Assembly: GCF_035609205.1 (NCBI RefSeq)
Contig: NZ_CP141184.1
Coordinates: 434,001 to 498,000, forward strand
Source: Hymenobacter sp. GOD-10R
Lineage (GTDB): Bacteria; Bacteroidota; Bacteroidia; Cytophagales; Hymenobacteraceae
DNA length: 64,000 bases
Direction of reading: 5' to 3'
Both the position numbers and the translations under genes were made by a program. The notes beneath the pieces were generated by a model. That model was not told the origin of the DNA, searched no databases, and saw only the letters and a program-made list of their open reading frames with translations. Of the stretch, positions 1 to 9,368 are shown one piece after another. Within the stretch, counting starts at the first letter, position 1, and every line of letters begins with the position of its first letter.

Positions 1-1
1 T

Positions 2-391
2 TTTGCCTCTTCGAAGCCGCTTAATGCTTTACTGTTAGGGGAGAACTATGCTCGTAGTATGGGCCTGACGGTGGGTCGCGCGCGGCTGCTCATCATTGCT
101 AGCACTAGTCTGCTGGCGGGCAGCATTACGGCTTTCTGCGGACCGATCGGCTTTGTCGGTATCGCCGTGCCGCACCTGACCCGCGCCCTGCTCAACACTG
201 CCGACCACCGCTTGCTGATTCCGGGCGCTTGCCTAGTGGGTGCGGGCCTGACGTTGCTATGCGACTGTCTGGCGCAGCTGCCGGGCAGCTCAACGGCTTT
301 GCCAATCAATATTATCACGGCGCTGGTAGGGGCGCCGGTCGTTATCTGGGTTACGCTGCGCCGGACCCTCGTACGCTCTTCCTTTTCCTGA
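2..391 (+). CDS. FecCD-family iron/heme ABC transporter permease (C-terminal part)
   Basis: The reading frame is open from the left edge of the window, so only the last 129 residues are present. Near the edge it reads ALLLGENYARSMGL, the conserved cytoplasmic loop that FecCD/BtuC permeases use to contact the ATPase. It is followed by hydrophobic segments, GFVGIAVPHLTR and a final INIITALVGAPVVIWV helix, all typical of the family C-terminus. The role by family is passage of ferric siderophore, heme or cobalamin across the inner membrane; the substrate cannot be told. The stop overlaps the ATG of the next gene (TGATG), showing translational coupling to the ATPase. Confidence 0.93.
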   Translation, partial: FASSKPLNALLLGENYARSMGLTVGRARLLIIASTSLLAGSITAFCGPIGFVGIAVPHLTRALLNTADHRLLIPGACLVGAGLTLLCDCLAQLPGSSTALPINIITALVGAPVVIWVTLRRTLVRSSFS

Positions 392-1425
392 TGATGGCAC
401 CTCCTCCCTTATTGGAAACGCAGGCGCTGGTCATTGGCTACAAGCTTAGTCGGACGGAGCGACGGCACGTGGCCGGACCACTAGACCTAGCTTTGCAGCC
501 AGGCGACTTGGTGTGTTTGCTTGGGCCGAACGGGGCCGGCAAATCGACGCTGATGCGCACGCTGGCGGGCTTGCAGCCGCCCCTCGGGGGCCATGTGCAG
601 ATTGAGCAAGTTGATACCCAGCACCTAGCTGCGGCCGAGCTAGCCCGCAAGCTCAGCATCGTACTCACTGACCGCGTGGAGGCTGGCAACCTAACGGTAC
701 AGGAGTTGGTGGCCCTAGGTCGCTACCCGCACACGGGATGGCTCGGCAACCTTTCCGCGCACGATCATACCGTGATACAAGAAGCTTTAGCGTCGACCAA
801 TACGGCCCAGTTCGCGGCTCGCCGGGTGGCAACGCTCAGCGACGGGGAGCGACAGAAGGTGATGCTCGCCCGCGCCCTCGCCCAGGATACGCCCGTGATT
901 CTGCTCGATGAGCCCACGGCTCACCTCGACCTGCCCAACCGGGTGCAGCTCATGCGTTTGCTGCACCAGCTGGCTCGTCAAACGCGGAAAGCTATCCTGC
1001 TTTCAACCCACGAGCTCGACTTAGCTTTGCAGGCGGCTGACTATGTGTGGCTCATGCACGGCCAGGGACAACTGCATACAGGCGTCCCCGAAGACCTGGT
1101 GCTCAGCGGCACGTTTGAAGCGGCCTTTGCCCGCGACGGCCTCGCCTTCGACCAGGCCACTGGTACGTTTGTCATCCACGAGCCCGGTGCGCGTGCGGTG
1201 CACTTGGACGGTAGCGGTCCGCTCGCTTTCTGGACGCAACGTGCCCTTCAGCGTGAAGGCTTTAAGCTGACGACTGAACCGGGGACTGGGCTTCGCGTGG
1301 AATTGCGTGAGCAGGCTAGCTCGGGCCGTTGGGTCAGCCACCTAGCCGGGCAAGCGCACGAGCATCATTCCATTGCCGATTTGCTGGCTTACTTGCGTGT
1401 CACCTCAGCACCTTCGCCTCGTTAG
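391..1425 (+). CDS. FecE-like iron/heme ABC transporter ATPase with C-terminal extension
   Basis: ATPase partner of the preceding permease (344 aa). Walker A GPNGAGKST is at residues 45-53, the LSDGER signature at about 149-154, Walker B VILLDEP at about 169-175, and an H-loop STHELD follows. The position where a Q-loop glutamine is expected reads IVLTDR. The start at 391 is chosen because it overlaps the permease stop and begins just before the nucleotide-binding fold; an upstream in-frame start at 229 would lie inside the permease gene. Classical FecE proteins are about 255 aa; here some 85 further residues follow the ATPase fold (GPLAFWTQRALQREGF...), perhaps a small regulatory domain. Substrate unknown. 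Confidence 0.92.
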   Translation: MMAPPPLLETQALVIGYKLSRTERRHVAGPLDLALQPGDLVCLLGPNGAGKSTLMRTLAGLQPPLGGHVQIEQVDTQHLAAAELARKLSIVLTDRVEAGNLTVQELVALGRYPHTGWLGNLSAHDHTVIQEALASTNTAQFAARRVATLSDGERQKVMLARALAQDTPVILLDEPTAHLDLPNRVQLMRLLHQLARQTRKAILLSTHELDLALQAADYVWLMHGQGQLHTGVPEDLVLSGTFEAAFARDGLAFDQATGTFVIHEPGARAVHLDGSGPLAFWTQRALQREGFKLTTEPGTGLRVELREQASSGRWVSHLAGQAHEHHSIADLLAYLRVTSAPSPR

Positions 1426-1591
1426 GTTAGCTTCCACCTTACAGATGCGACTAGAAACTGGTTTTGGCAACGTTTGCATAAAGAAATAGCCTAGGGGCGC
1501 GGACACGTAGTTGGGTTTTTCGGTAGTATCAAGGCTGCATTAGATGAGATGATGCCTACTCTTGACTACTCCCCTCAAAACCACCCGCTTT

Positions 1592-3115
1592 ATGTATTGC
1601 CTTTCAGATTCAACTACGACCACTAACCGGAAGCCTCGGCAATGGGCTGCTCTGCTGGCTGTAGCGCTTGCAGCCGTGAGTTCCCCTAGCTGGGCGCAGC
1701 AGCTCGCTTTTCCTGGGGCTGAAGGCGCAGGGCGCTTTACTACCGGTGGGCGCGGCACAAGTGCTGTTCCTACCACCGTATTTGAGGTCACGAACTTAAA
1801 TGACGACACCAACCCCGGCAGCTTGCGCTACGCGGTAAGTCAGAAATCGGCGGTGACGCATCGAACGGTGGTGTTTCGGGTGTCGGGCACGATTCACCTG
1901 AATTCGCCGCTGACTATCTCGAAGTCCAACATCACCATTGCGGGCCAAACGGCACCCGGCGACGGCATCTGCCTAGCCGATTACCCGGTGAACATCCACG
2001 CTAACAACGTGATTGTGCGCTACATCCGTTTCCGGATGGGCGACAAAAACCAGAACAAAGGCATGGTAGACGGAGCTGGCGGCGATGACGCTTTTGGCGG
2101 CACGCGCAACAACCGCCTCATCGTGGATCATTGCACTATGAGTTGGAGCACCGACGAGACGTTTTCGGTGTACGAGGGCGACAGCACTACCTTGCAGTGG
2201 AACCTGATGAGCGAGCCGCTGAACTACTCGTACCACTTCGAAGAAGGCGACAAAGACTTTGAACATCACGGCTTTGGCGGCATCTGGGGTGGGCAGCATT
2301 CTTCCATGCACCACAACCTATTTGCCCACTGCAACAACCGCACACCGCGCTGGAACGGCAGCCGCTACACCCACCCGGCGGGCTTCGAGAATTGTGACTT
2401 CCGCAACAACGTCATCTACGATTGGGGTCAGAACAACGTGTATGCGGGCGAGGGCGGCAACTACAACATTGTCAATAACTACTACAAGCCTGGCCCTTCG
2501 ACCAACGAGAAAGTAAAGGCCCAAATACTGAATCCGTATAAGCTTACCACGGGTAAAAATCCGTTGCCGTACGGCAAGTTCTACCTGACGGGCAACTACG
2601 TGGATGGCTCGCCGGCCGTGAGCCGCCGTAACTGGTCGGGGGTAGTGATGAACGCTGGCAGCCCCGCCGATACGGCGCTGTCGAAGGTGGAAGCGCCCTT
2701 TGACCTAGGTGCCGTGACTACCCAAAGCGCTACCGAAGCCTACGAAGCAGTGCTGCAAAGCGTAGGGGCAAGCCTGCCGAAGCGCGACGCCGTAGACCAG
2801 CGCATCATCAACGACGTGCGTAACCGCACGGGAGGCCTGATTGATGTGCAGGGTGGCTTCCCGCACGGCACGCCCTATAGTGAGTCGCAAAAGGCGTGGC
2901 CGGTACTGAAGTCGCTAGCCTCGCCCACCGATACCGACCACGACGGTATGCCCGACGCTTGGGAAACGGCGCACAAGCTCAACCCCAAGGACGCGGCCGA
3001 CCGCAGTAAGCTAGGTACAGATGGCTACACCATGTTGGAAGCGTATCTGAATAGCCTAGCTACTCCAAGCGGAGTGGCGACGAAAGCTCAGCCAGCTACC
3101 AAGCGGCGCGGCTAG
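1592..3115 (+). CDS. Secreted pectate lyase, PL1-like, with C-terminal calcium-binding-type motif
   Basis: Predicted extracellular or periplasmic pectate lyase (507 aa) cleaving polygalacturonate by beta-elimination. A signal peptide ends at about SWA/QQ (residue 35). A parallel beta-helix fold follows, with LRYAV, VVFRVSGTI, TIAGQTAPGDGI, VIVRYIRFRMGD, LIVDHCTMSWSTDE and a TPRWNGSR arginine segment, as in Bacteroidota pectate lyases. At about 446-490 lies DTDHDGMPDAWE...GYTMLEAYLNSL, a thrombospondin-type-3-like motif common at the end of such enzymes. There is no T9SS sorting domain, unlike its paralogue at 6059. A TTG at 1562 would add 10 residues; the ATG at 1592 gives a conventional signal peptide. 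A strong terminator follows. Confidence 0.88.
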   Translation: MYCLSDSTTTTNRKPRQWAALLAVALAAVSSPSWAQQLAFPGAEGAGRFTTGGRGTSAVPTTVFEVTNLNDDTNPGSLRYAVSQKSAVTHRTVVFRVSGTIHLNSPLTISKSNITIAGQTAPGDGICLADYPVNIHANNVIVRYIRFRMGDKNQNKGMVDGAGGDDAFGGTRNNRLIVDHCTMSWSTDETFSVYEGDSTTLQWNLMSEPLNYSYHFEEGDKDFEHHGFGGIWGGQHSSMHHNLFAHCNNRTPRWNGSRYTHPAGFENCDFRNNVIYDWGQNNVYAGEGGNYNIVNNYYKPGPSTNEKVKAQILNPYKLTTGKNPLPYGKFYLTGNYVDGSPAVSRRNWSGVVMNAGSPADTALSKVEAPFDLGAVTTQSATEAYEAVLQSVGASLPKRDAVDQRIINDVRNRTGGLIDVQGGFPHGTPYSESQKAWPVLKSLASPTDTDHDGMPDAWETAHKLNPKDAADRSKLGTDGYTMLEAYLNSLATPSGVATKAQPATKRRG

Positions 3116-3164
3116 AGGCTAGGCGTTTGACCGGCGGACGCGAGTAATTCTGAAACTAGTGTAA

Positions 3165-3198
3165 GCAAAACAGCCGCTCCGAAGAGCGGCTGTTTTGC
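3165..3198 (+). terminator. Intrinsic terminator, probably bidirectional
   Basis: A perfect 15-bp stem (gcaaaacagccgctc / gagcggctgttttgc) closes a CGAA tetraloop between the convergent pectate lyase and YiaA-like genes. The stem carries A and T runs on opposite sides, so it can act on both strands. Confidence 0.85.
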
Positions 3199-3220
3199 AT
3201 TTGGTCAGCACGGCACTAAG

Positions 3221-3625
3221 CTAGCTTTGTGGCGTACGCCCCGAGCTTTGCGCGTCCCGCGTGTTTTTCTGCACGGCAATGGCGGCGAATAAGCTGAGTA
3301 AGAACGACATGCCGTAGAAGCCCTTCTCACTGAGCGTGAGGGTGGCATTCCATAAGCCAACCACCAGTAGCATAATGGCGAGCAGGGTGGAAACCCAGCT
3401 AATGCCGTAGTAGAGGTTCGTGACGGGAATGCCTTCCATCCGGTCGCGCACGCTTTTTTGCACCGAAACGGCCGAGAACAACCCGTACATCAACACCGTG
3501 AAGTAGTAGCCTTTCTCGTTCAGCGGCATTTGCGCGTTCCACAGGCCCACGTTGTAGCTAACAGCGCCCGCAAGTAAGGCGACCCAAGATGCGGCAATAA
3601 AAGCACCGGATGGTTGCTGATTCAT
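3221..3625 (-). CDS. yiaA: YiaA/YiaB-family inner membrane protein
   Basis: Small integral membrane protein (134 aa) with an internal duplication. Two units of paired helices carry similar motifs: [31 protein letters not shown] then [31 protein letters not shown], each followed by (S/A)VQK(S/N)xRD. This is the YiaAB two-helix domain found twice in E. coli YiaA. Its biochemical function is not established. It is transcribed towards the pectate lyase and shares its terminator. Confidence 0.85.
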   Translation of the reverse strand: MNQQPSGAFIAASWVALLAGAVSYNVGLWNAQMPLNEKGYYFTVLMYGLFSAVSVQKSVRDRMEGIPVTNLYYGISWVSTLLAIMLLVVGLWNATLTLSEKGFYGMSFLLSLFAAIAVQKNTRDAQSSGRTPQS

Positions 3626-3841
3626 AAGGTTTTAGGGTAACGGGAAGCACTTGTATTAGTTTGCTGTAATATTAGCGAATTGACTGAACTCAAGTGCTAT
3701 TTTCTTCTGGCAACGCACTGCCAGCTTGCCTAAGGAGCTAGGTCCGATTAAATCCGCAGCAGAAACTATATACCTAGCTCCACCGTAGAGCGGCCTCTAC
3801 GACCACAGGTTGTTTTTGCTCTTTAAAGAACCGGATGTAAG

Positions 3842-4483
3842 ATGAAAAAGACCTTGTTGCTTTCCTGCGCTGCCGGCTTGCTATTGACGGCGTGCTCCCA
3901 AGATAAACCGGCTGCCGTCACAACCGAAACCCAGCCCGCCACGGCACCTGCTACCACCGACCCCACGGCGGCAGAGGTAAAAGACATGATGGATTCGACG
4001 TACCGCGTAGAAGCCGACCGCATTGCCGAGCAGATAGCCTCCGACGCTAACCTGACTGATACTGCCGCGGTAGCGCAGGTGCGGGAAGCACACTATGAGC
4101 GCGCCCGCCAGCTCGCGGCGGCTCGTAAGCAGTACGCCTCCGACACCACAGGGCAATACGCGGCGTTGCGCACCATCAACGACAACACGGCGGCCCAGGT
4201 AAAAACGGCCCTGAATAATCCGCAGCAATACAGCGCGTACGAATCGAACCGCGACGCGTACTACAATGGGCCGTACACGGCGAGTACTGCCTCGGGCGCT
4301 GCTCCTCACAGGCGGCGCGGTCCTGCCATCGACAAGATTTCCGATGATGGCCGCAAGGTTAAATACGCGAACGGTGCCAAAATTAAGCGCGATGAAGACC
4401 ACCCGAACGAAGTGAAAATCAAGCGAGCCGATGGCACGAAGATCAAAATCGACGAAGACGGTAACCGCACCGTGAAGAAGTAG
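3842..4483 (+). CDS. Putative lipoprotein with charged C-terminal strand repeats
   Basis: Predicted lipoprotein (213 aa): the signal peptide ends in the lipobox LTAC-S at about residue 18, followed by a Thr/Ala/Pro-rich linker. The middle region (about 40-145) is helical and contains QVREAHYERARQLAAARKQY and LNNPQQYSAYESNRDAY, resembling Spy/CpxP-like small periplasmic proteins. The C-terminus has three short repeats of the form KxKxxGxKIKxDEDxN (KVKYANGAKIKRDEDHPN, VKIKRADGTKIKIDEDGN). No defined family is recognised; a stress or envelope role is only a guess. Confidence 0.7.
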   Translation: MKKTLLLSCAAGLLLTACSQDKPAAVTTETQPATAPATTDPTAAEVKDMMDSTYRVEADRIAEQIASDANLTDTAAVAQVREAHYERARQLAAARKQYASDTTGQYAALRTINDNTAAQVKTALNNPQQYSAYESNRDAYYNGPYTASTASGAAPHRRRGPAIDKISDDGRKVKYANGAKIKRDEDHPNEVKIKRADGTKIKIDEDGNRTVKK

Positions 4484-4505
4484 CCGTTCCAAGCGAAGAA
4501 AACAA

Positions 4506-4545
4506 ACGCCCCAGCCCACTTCCGAACGGAGGAGAGCTGGGGCGT
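4506..4545. terminator. Hairpin between convergent genes
   Basis: Ten-bp arms acgccccagc (4506-4515) and gctggggcgt (4536-4545) enclose a loop that itself can pair weakly. It lies between the lipoprotein stop and the MFS stop, so it probably ends transcripts from both sides; there is no long T run. Confidence 0.55.
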
Positions 4546-4615
4546 AGTGCTTAACGGTAATGCTCTGCGCCCTCTGCGGGAACCAACGCAAGGCGGCAAC
4601 GTGGAGAGTTAGGTG

Positions 4616-5773
4616 CTAGGTCGGTTCTTTTAGGCGCCACACCATGCCCATCATCACCGCGCCCAACACCGACATGAGCCCCAAGGACCAGCGCAGGCTA
4701 GCCGCTTCTGCAACAAAACCTACCACTGGCGGCACAATCAGAAAGCCGAAATACCCCACGGTAGACACCGCCGCAATAGCCGAGCCGCTACCTAGGTTCG
4801 ATGATTTGCCAGCCATGCCAAATACCAGCGGCACCACGCAGGAAACACCCAAGCCAACCATCACAAACCCTAGCCCCGACGGAATAACCATCGGAAACAA
4901 GGCGGCTAGCAACAGACCTAGGCTCATGAGGAACCCACTGTAGCGCAGCATGTTCCGGATGCCGAGCCGGCTCACGAGCCAGTCGCCGGAGAAGCGCCCA
5001 GTCGTCATGGCCACCATGTAGGCGGTGTAACCTGCCGCCACTAATTCCTTGGGGGCGTGCACGGCCTTAGCGAAGTAGATGCTGCTCCAATCATACATCG
5101 TCCCCTCGCAGGCCATAGAGGTGAACGCAATGGCGCCAAAGCGTAGCAGCGTCTTGTCGGGGAGGGCAAAGCCGGTTTTTTGCGCCTGCGGTTTTGGCTG
5201 CAAAGTCAGGGTGCCCGAGAAGAAGCTAAACGCCACGGCCGTCAGCAGAACGCTCACGATGACCATGTGGTAGGGCAACGACACGTTGGCCGGAATAAGC
5301 AACGCACTTACGCCCGCGGCGGCAAATCCTGCCACGCTCCACACGCCGTGGAAGGTGGCCAGGATGGGACGACTATACAAGCCCTGCACCCCCACCGATT
5401 GCGCATTCACGGAGATGTTCAGCAGGTTGCGGGAGCAGCCAAAGCAAAATAGTACCAGCACAAGCTGCCAGGTATGCGCCACGAACCCTAGGGTACCGAG
5501 CATCAGGTTGTAGAGAATAGCTCCCACCAGCATGATGTTGCGGCTGCTGTGGCGCTGGAGCAGCACACCGGTGACGGGTAGCGTGAGCATCAGGCCAGCC
5601 GGCAGGGCCAGCAAGACGCCCCCGAGCTGGGCTTCGTTGAGCCCTAGGTGCTGCTGAATCGTGGGTATGCGTGAGGCCCAGGTGGAAAACCCAAAGCCCG
5701 ATACGAAGAAGAAAACGGCCGTAGCAATTCGGGCGCGAAGCGGAGACGGTGCGCTAGAAATGGTAATTGACAT
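4616..5773 (-). CDS. MFS transporter (YbjJ/fucose-permease-like)
   Basis: Major facilitator superfamily protein (385 aa) with about 12 hydrophobic segments. The start, FFFVSGFGFSTWASRIPTIQQHLGLNEAQLGGVLLALPAG, is typical of the YbjJ-like branch of MFS proteins, where the first loop carries WxxRIPxI. Substrate unknown. Position between two pectate lyase genes invites a link to uptake of sugar or uronate products, but nothing in the sequence proves this. It is divergent from the T9SS pectate lyase, with 285 bp between the starts. Confidence 0.85.
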   Translation of the reverse strand: MSITISSAPSPLRARIATAVFFFVSGFGFSTWASRIPTIQQHLGLNEAQLGGVLLALPAGLMLTLPVTGVLLQRHSSRNIMLVGAILYNLMLGTLGFVAHTWQLVLVLFCFGCSRNLLNISVNAQSVGVQGLYSRPILATFHGVWSVAGFAAAGVSALLIPANVSLPYHMVIVSVLLTAVAFSFFSGTLTLQPKPQAQKTGFALPDKTLLRFGAIAFTSMACEGTMYDWSSIYFAKAVHAPKELVAAGYTAYMVAMTTGRFSGDWLVSRLGIRNMLRYSGFLMSLGLLLAALFPMVIPSGLGFVMVGLGVSCVVPLVFGMAGKSSNLGSGSAIAAVSTVGYFGFLIVPPVVGFVAEAASLRWSLGLMSVLGAVMMGMVWRLKEPT

Positions 5774-6058
5774 GAAAGCGGACAGACGTAATAAGCAGCA
5801 AGATGCACTAAGGCTTGGAGAATGAATAGCTAGGAGGCAATAAGCTGATAATCATTCGCTGTGACCAAGCTGAAGGGTACGGCTTGCGTATTATTGTTGA
5901 CAACGTTCCCGGCAACGATTGCGATAATAAATAAGCGCTACTGTCGTCCTCACGCATTAGATTTCGTTACGATTATACTCGTGATGCTTCCGCGCACTTG
6001 CAAACGACAGCTCGCCTCCCGCAAACCCTTTATCCAACCCACCCAAACCCCTTACACG

Positions 6059-7831
6059 ATGCTAAGAACGGCTACGCTCATCTCTCGTTTCATTCGCTTC
6101 ACTAAGCCGTTGCTGGCTGGTAGCGTCCTAGGTATGCTAGGGTTGTGCGCGCCGATTCAGGCTCAGCGACTAATTGCTTTTCCGGGTGCGGAAGGAGCCG
6201 GTAAATACACCTCTGGTGGCCGCGGCACGCCTGCGGTGGCTACTACCGTGTACGAAGTGACGAACCTGAACGACGATACGAGTCCCGGGAGCTTGCGCTA
6301 CGCCGTGACGCAGAACTCGTCGGTGCTGTACCGCACCGTAGTGTTTCGGGTGTCGGGCACCATTCACCTACTTTCCCCGCTTAGCTTCAACCGCGCCAAC
6401 ACCACCGTGGCGGGCCAAACGGCGCCCGGCGACGGTATTTGTTTGGCTGATTACCCCGTGAGTGTGGGGGCCAACAACGTGATTGTGCGTTACATCCGGT
6501 TTCGGATGGGCGACAAAAACCAGAACAAGGGCATGGTAGATGGCAGCGGCAGCGACGACGCGTTCGGGGCGCTCAGCCGGACGAGCCTTATTGTGGATCA
6601 TTGCACCATGAGCTGGTCGAGCGACGAGGCCTGCACCGTGTACCGCGGCGACAGCACCACGCTGCAGTGGAACATCATCAGCGAGCCCCTAAACTACTCG
6701 TACCATTTCGAAACCGGCGATACTGATTTTGAGCGCCACGGCTACGGGGGTATTTGGGGCGGGCGTCATGCTTCTTTCCACCACAATCTGCTGGCTCATT
6801 GCCTGGGCCGCGTGCCGCGTTTTGATGGCAGCCGTAACCTAGCGCCAAACACCGCAGGCCAGGAAAACGCTGACTTCCGCAACAACGTGCTCTACAACTG
6901 GGGCTCCTACAACACAAACGGAGGCGAGGGCGGCAACTACAACATCGTCAACAACTACTATAAATACGGACCTTCTACTTCTACGGGCAGCTCGGGGGGC
7001 GTAAGTATCCGCTCGGAGGTGCTGAACCCGTACAAGCAGAACTCTTCGCCGGTGTTGCCTTATGGCAAGTACTACCTGACGGGCAACTACGTGGATGGCT
7101 CGCCGACCGTGACTAAGCAAAACTGGCTAGGTGTCGTAATGAACGGCGGCACGCGGGCCGACACCGTTTTGTCAAAGGTCGCAACGCCTTTTACTGTTCT
7201 TGACTTTCCTACCCAAAGCGCTACTGAAGCCTACGAAGCGGTGCTGCAAGGCGCTGGCGCTACCTTGCCAAAGCGCGACCCGCTAGACCAGCGCATTGTG
7301 CAGGATGTGCGCAACCGCACGGGAGCCATCATCGACGTACAGGGCGGCTTTCCGCACGGCACGCCTTACGCCCAGACGGTGGGTGCTTGGCCGGTGTTGA
7401 ACTCGGCCCCCGCGCCCACCGACACCGACCACGACGGCATGCCCGACGCCTGGGAGTTGAGCCAGCAGCTTAACCCCAACGACCCCTCTGACCGTAATGT
7501 GCGCGGCACCAACGGCTACACCATGCTGGAAAACTACCTCAATACCATTGGCTCCGTTGTGACCGGCGTGGCCGTTCAAACCACCCAGATCGGGGCTTTG
7601 GTAGCGTACCCGAACCCAGCCCGCGAGCAGCTCACCGTAGCGCACCCCGTCGCCGTTCGTGGAGCCAAGGTTCTGGTTTATAGCTTCGAAGGCAAGAAGG
7701 TTGCGGAGTTTGCCAGCGACCTAGGTACGCAGCAAACGTCGGTGTCGCTCCAAGGACTGGCGCATGGCAACTACCTGCTGGTGTACACTGGCGGCGCGGC
7801 GCGCCTTACCACGAAAGTGATAAAGCAGTAA
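6059..7831 (+). CDS. T9SS-exported pectate lyase, PL1-like
   Basis: Paralogue of the gene at 1592, aligning along the whole beta-helix domain (GAEGAGKYTSGGRGTPA, VVFRVSGTIH, TIAGQ-type turn, VIVRYIRFRMGDKNQNKGM, HYHF region, DTDHDGMPDAWE). The difference is a C-terminal T9SS type A sorting domain of about 75 residues (VAYPNPAREQLTV...LAHGNYLLVY...TTKVIKQ), so this copy is expected to be surface-attached or released by type IX secretion. The ATG at 6059 directly precedes a signal peptide ending APIQAQ; longer in-frame extension to 5861 lacks signal character. Length 590 aa. A terminator follows at 7859. Confidence 0.9.
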   Translation: MLRTATLISRFIRFTKPLLAGSVLGMLGLCAPIQAQRLIAFPGAEGAGKYTSGGRGTPAVATTVYEVTNLNDDTSPGSLRYAVTQNSSVLYRTVVFRVSGTIHLLSPLSFNRANTTVAGQTAPGDGICLADYPVSVGANNVIVRYIRFRMGDKNQNKGMVDGSGSDDAFGALSRTSLIVDHCTMSWSSDEACTVYRGDSTTLQWNIISEPLNYSYHFETGDTDFERHGYGGIWGGRHASFHHNLLAHCLGRVPRFDGSRNLAPNTAGQENADFRNNVLYNWGSYNTNGGEGGNYNIVNNYYKYGPSTSTGSSGGVSIRSEVLNPYKQNSSPVLPYGKYYLTGNYVDGSPTVTKQNWLGVVMNGGTRADTVLSKVATPFTVLDFPTQSATEAYEAVLQGAGATLPKRDPLDQRIVQDVRNRTGAIIDVQGGFPHGTPYAQTVGAWPVLNSAPAPTDTDHDGMPDAWELSQQLNPNDPSDRNVRGTNGYTMLENYLNTIGSVVTGVAVQTTQIGALVAYPNPAREQLTVAHPVAVRGAKVLVYSFEGKKVAEFASDLGTQQTSVSLQGLAHGNYLLVYTGGAARLTTKVIKQ

Positions 7832-7858
7832 GTGGAGCAGCATAAAACGCTTAATCTC

Positions 7859-7888
7859 AAAGCCTACTCGCGCAAGCGGGTAGGCTTT
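7859..7888 (+). terminator. Intrinsic terminator
   Basis: A 13-bp stem with one G-U pair (aaagcctactcgc / gcgggtaggcttt) and a GCAA loop lies 28 bp after the pectate lyase stop. Confidence 0.8.
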
Positions 7889-8026
7889 CTGGTGCAGTAG
7901 GGCCTAGGTACAGCGTGCTAAGTAGTGCTTCGGAGCCAGCTTGGCTTCATCAGAATGGATCGACCTAGCTTCTGGCTTTGTACGAAGTAAGTCTCCAAGG
8001 CCGTTTACGACGCTAAATGAGTATAC

Positions 8027-9133
8027 ATGAAACGAAGAGTAAGCTTGAAATCACTGGTTGAAAAAGGAAAAAGAGGCGTAGCGAAGGCCGTTGTATGCGG
8101 GGCTGCGGTAAGCGTGTTAGCGGCTTTTGTGGGAAAAGTACCTAGCTATTCATCTGAAAGCAAGGAGACTACGGCGCTTGCTGCCAAACCGGACTTTAGC
8201 GCAGTGGGCTTCGCTACCCAAAATGGCGGCACCAAGGGTGGTGCAGGTGGACGAACCGTGACGGCCACTACGTTAGCCGAGCTAACCAGCTACGCCAAGA
8301 GCAATGACCCGTTGATTATCAGGATTACCGGTAAGATTTCGGGTGGTGCGCAGGGTGCCTCGATCAACGTGAAATCGAACAAAACACTGCTCGGGGTGGG
8401 CTCGACGGCTTTTCTGGAAGGGGTGGGGCTGAACATTAGTGGGCAGCACAACATCATTGTGCAGAACCTGAAGCTAACCATGTCGACGGTGACCAACACC
8501 CAAACCAACGACGAGGGGCGCCAGCAAGTAGCCCTGAACGACGGGGACTGCATCACCATTCAGAATGGCAGCACCAACGTTTGGGTTGACCACTGCGAGC
8601 TGTTCAACCTAGACCCCGTGGCCCAGCCCAACCAGGACCTCTACGACGGGCTCATTGATGCCAAGGGCAACAGCGCGTACATCACCATCTCCTGGTGCTA
8701 CTTCCACGACCACCACAAGTGTCACCTCATCGGCAGCTCTGATAAAGACAATGCCGACCGAAAAGTGACCTTCCACCACAACTATTATTATAATATCACG
8801 GAGCGGGTGCCGGTGTACCGCTTCGGCACCGGGCACGTGTTCAATAACTACTATAAGCACGTGTACGGCACCGGCGTAAACAGCCGCATGGGCGCCTGCC
8901 TGAAGGTGGAGAAGAACTATTTCGAAGACACAAAAGACCCCATCACTACCAAGAACAGCGCCCAGCCCGGCAACTGGGATGCGGCCGACAACTACTACGC
9001 CGCCTGCAAAGGCAGCCAGCCCACAACCTCTACCTGCACCTTGGCGCTGCCGTATGCCTACGCTACCGTCATGACCAAGACGCCCGAAGTGAAGGCAGTC
9101 GTGACCCAGTGGGCTGGGATCGGCAAGCTATAG
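8027..9133 (+). CDS. Pectate lyase, PL1 family
   Basis: A more classical PL1 pectate lyase (368 aa), distinct from the two longer enzymes. A basic N-terminus and hydrophobic stretch (about 18-37) form a signal peptide or anchor. The beta-helix shows PLIIRITGKISGG, KTLLGVGS, NIIVQNLKL, the VWVDHCELFN calcium-site strand, ITISWCYFHDHHKCHLIGSSD and VTFHHNYYYNITERVPVYRFGTGHVFNNYY, which contains the catalytic arginine context RVPxxR. It has no T9SS domain. It is in line with the PL1 and PL11 genes on the same strand, though terminators separate them. Confidence 0.93.
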   Translation: MKRRVSLKSLVEKGKRGVAKAVVCGAAVSVLAAFVGKVPSYSSESKETTALAAKPDFSAVGFATQNGGTKGGAGGRTVTATTLAELTSYAKSNDPLIIRITGKISGGAQGASINVKSNKTLLGVGSTAFLEGVGLNISGQHNIIVQNLKLTMSTVTNTQTNDEGRQQVALNDGDCITIQNGSTNVWVDHCELFNLDPVAQPNQDLYDGLIDAKGNSAYITISWCYFHDHHKCHLIGSSDKDNADRKVTFHHNYYYNITERVPVYRFGTGHVFNNYYKHVYGTGVNSRMGACLKVEKNYFEDTKDPITTKNSAQPGNWDAADNYYAACKGSQPTTSTCTLALPYAYATVMTKTPEVKAVVTQWAGIGKL

Positions 9134-9143
9134 AGGAAGCCTA

Positions 9144-9168
9144 GGCCGAATGCCTCGGGCATTCGGCC
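9144..9168 (+). terminator. Hairpin after pectate lyase
   Basis: A perfect 11-bp stem (ggccgaatgcc / ggcattcggcc) with a 3-nt loop begins 11 bp after the stop codon. It lacks a T run, so it may be an RNA-stabilising hairpin and not a true terminator. Confidence 0.55.
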
Positions 9169-9368
9169 CGTTAGCGCGAGAAAGCTAGGTAGGTAACCAC
9201 TTCGCTGGCAGCTGCTGCCACAACGGATGGATGTGCGGTTTGGGCCGGGATTCGGGCTGTGAACAAGATTTCAGCAAATACTAGGAATACAGCACAGTAC
9301 AGTACAGCTGCCGGGGCTGGGTTTAGTTGTTTGGAGCCAAGTTCTTCAATCCACATTCCTACCCAAAC

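Noticed and set aside
229-390. Upstream extension of the ABC ATPase reading frame
   Set aside because: It lies entirely within the permease gene in another frame, and the ATG at 391 overlaps the permease stop in the usual coupled manner.
5861-6058. N-terminal extension of the second pectate lyase
   Set aside because: The extension lacks a signal peptide, whereas the ATG at 6059 is followed by one and matches the start of its paralogue.
9171-9356. 61-codon minus-strand frame between the PL1 and PL11 genes
   Set aside because: Low-complexity hydrophobic composition, no conserved pattern, and it overlaps the leader of the PL11 gene.
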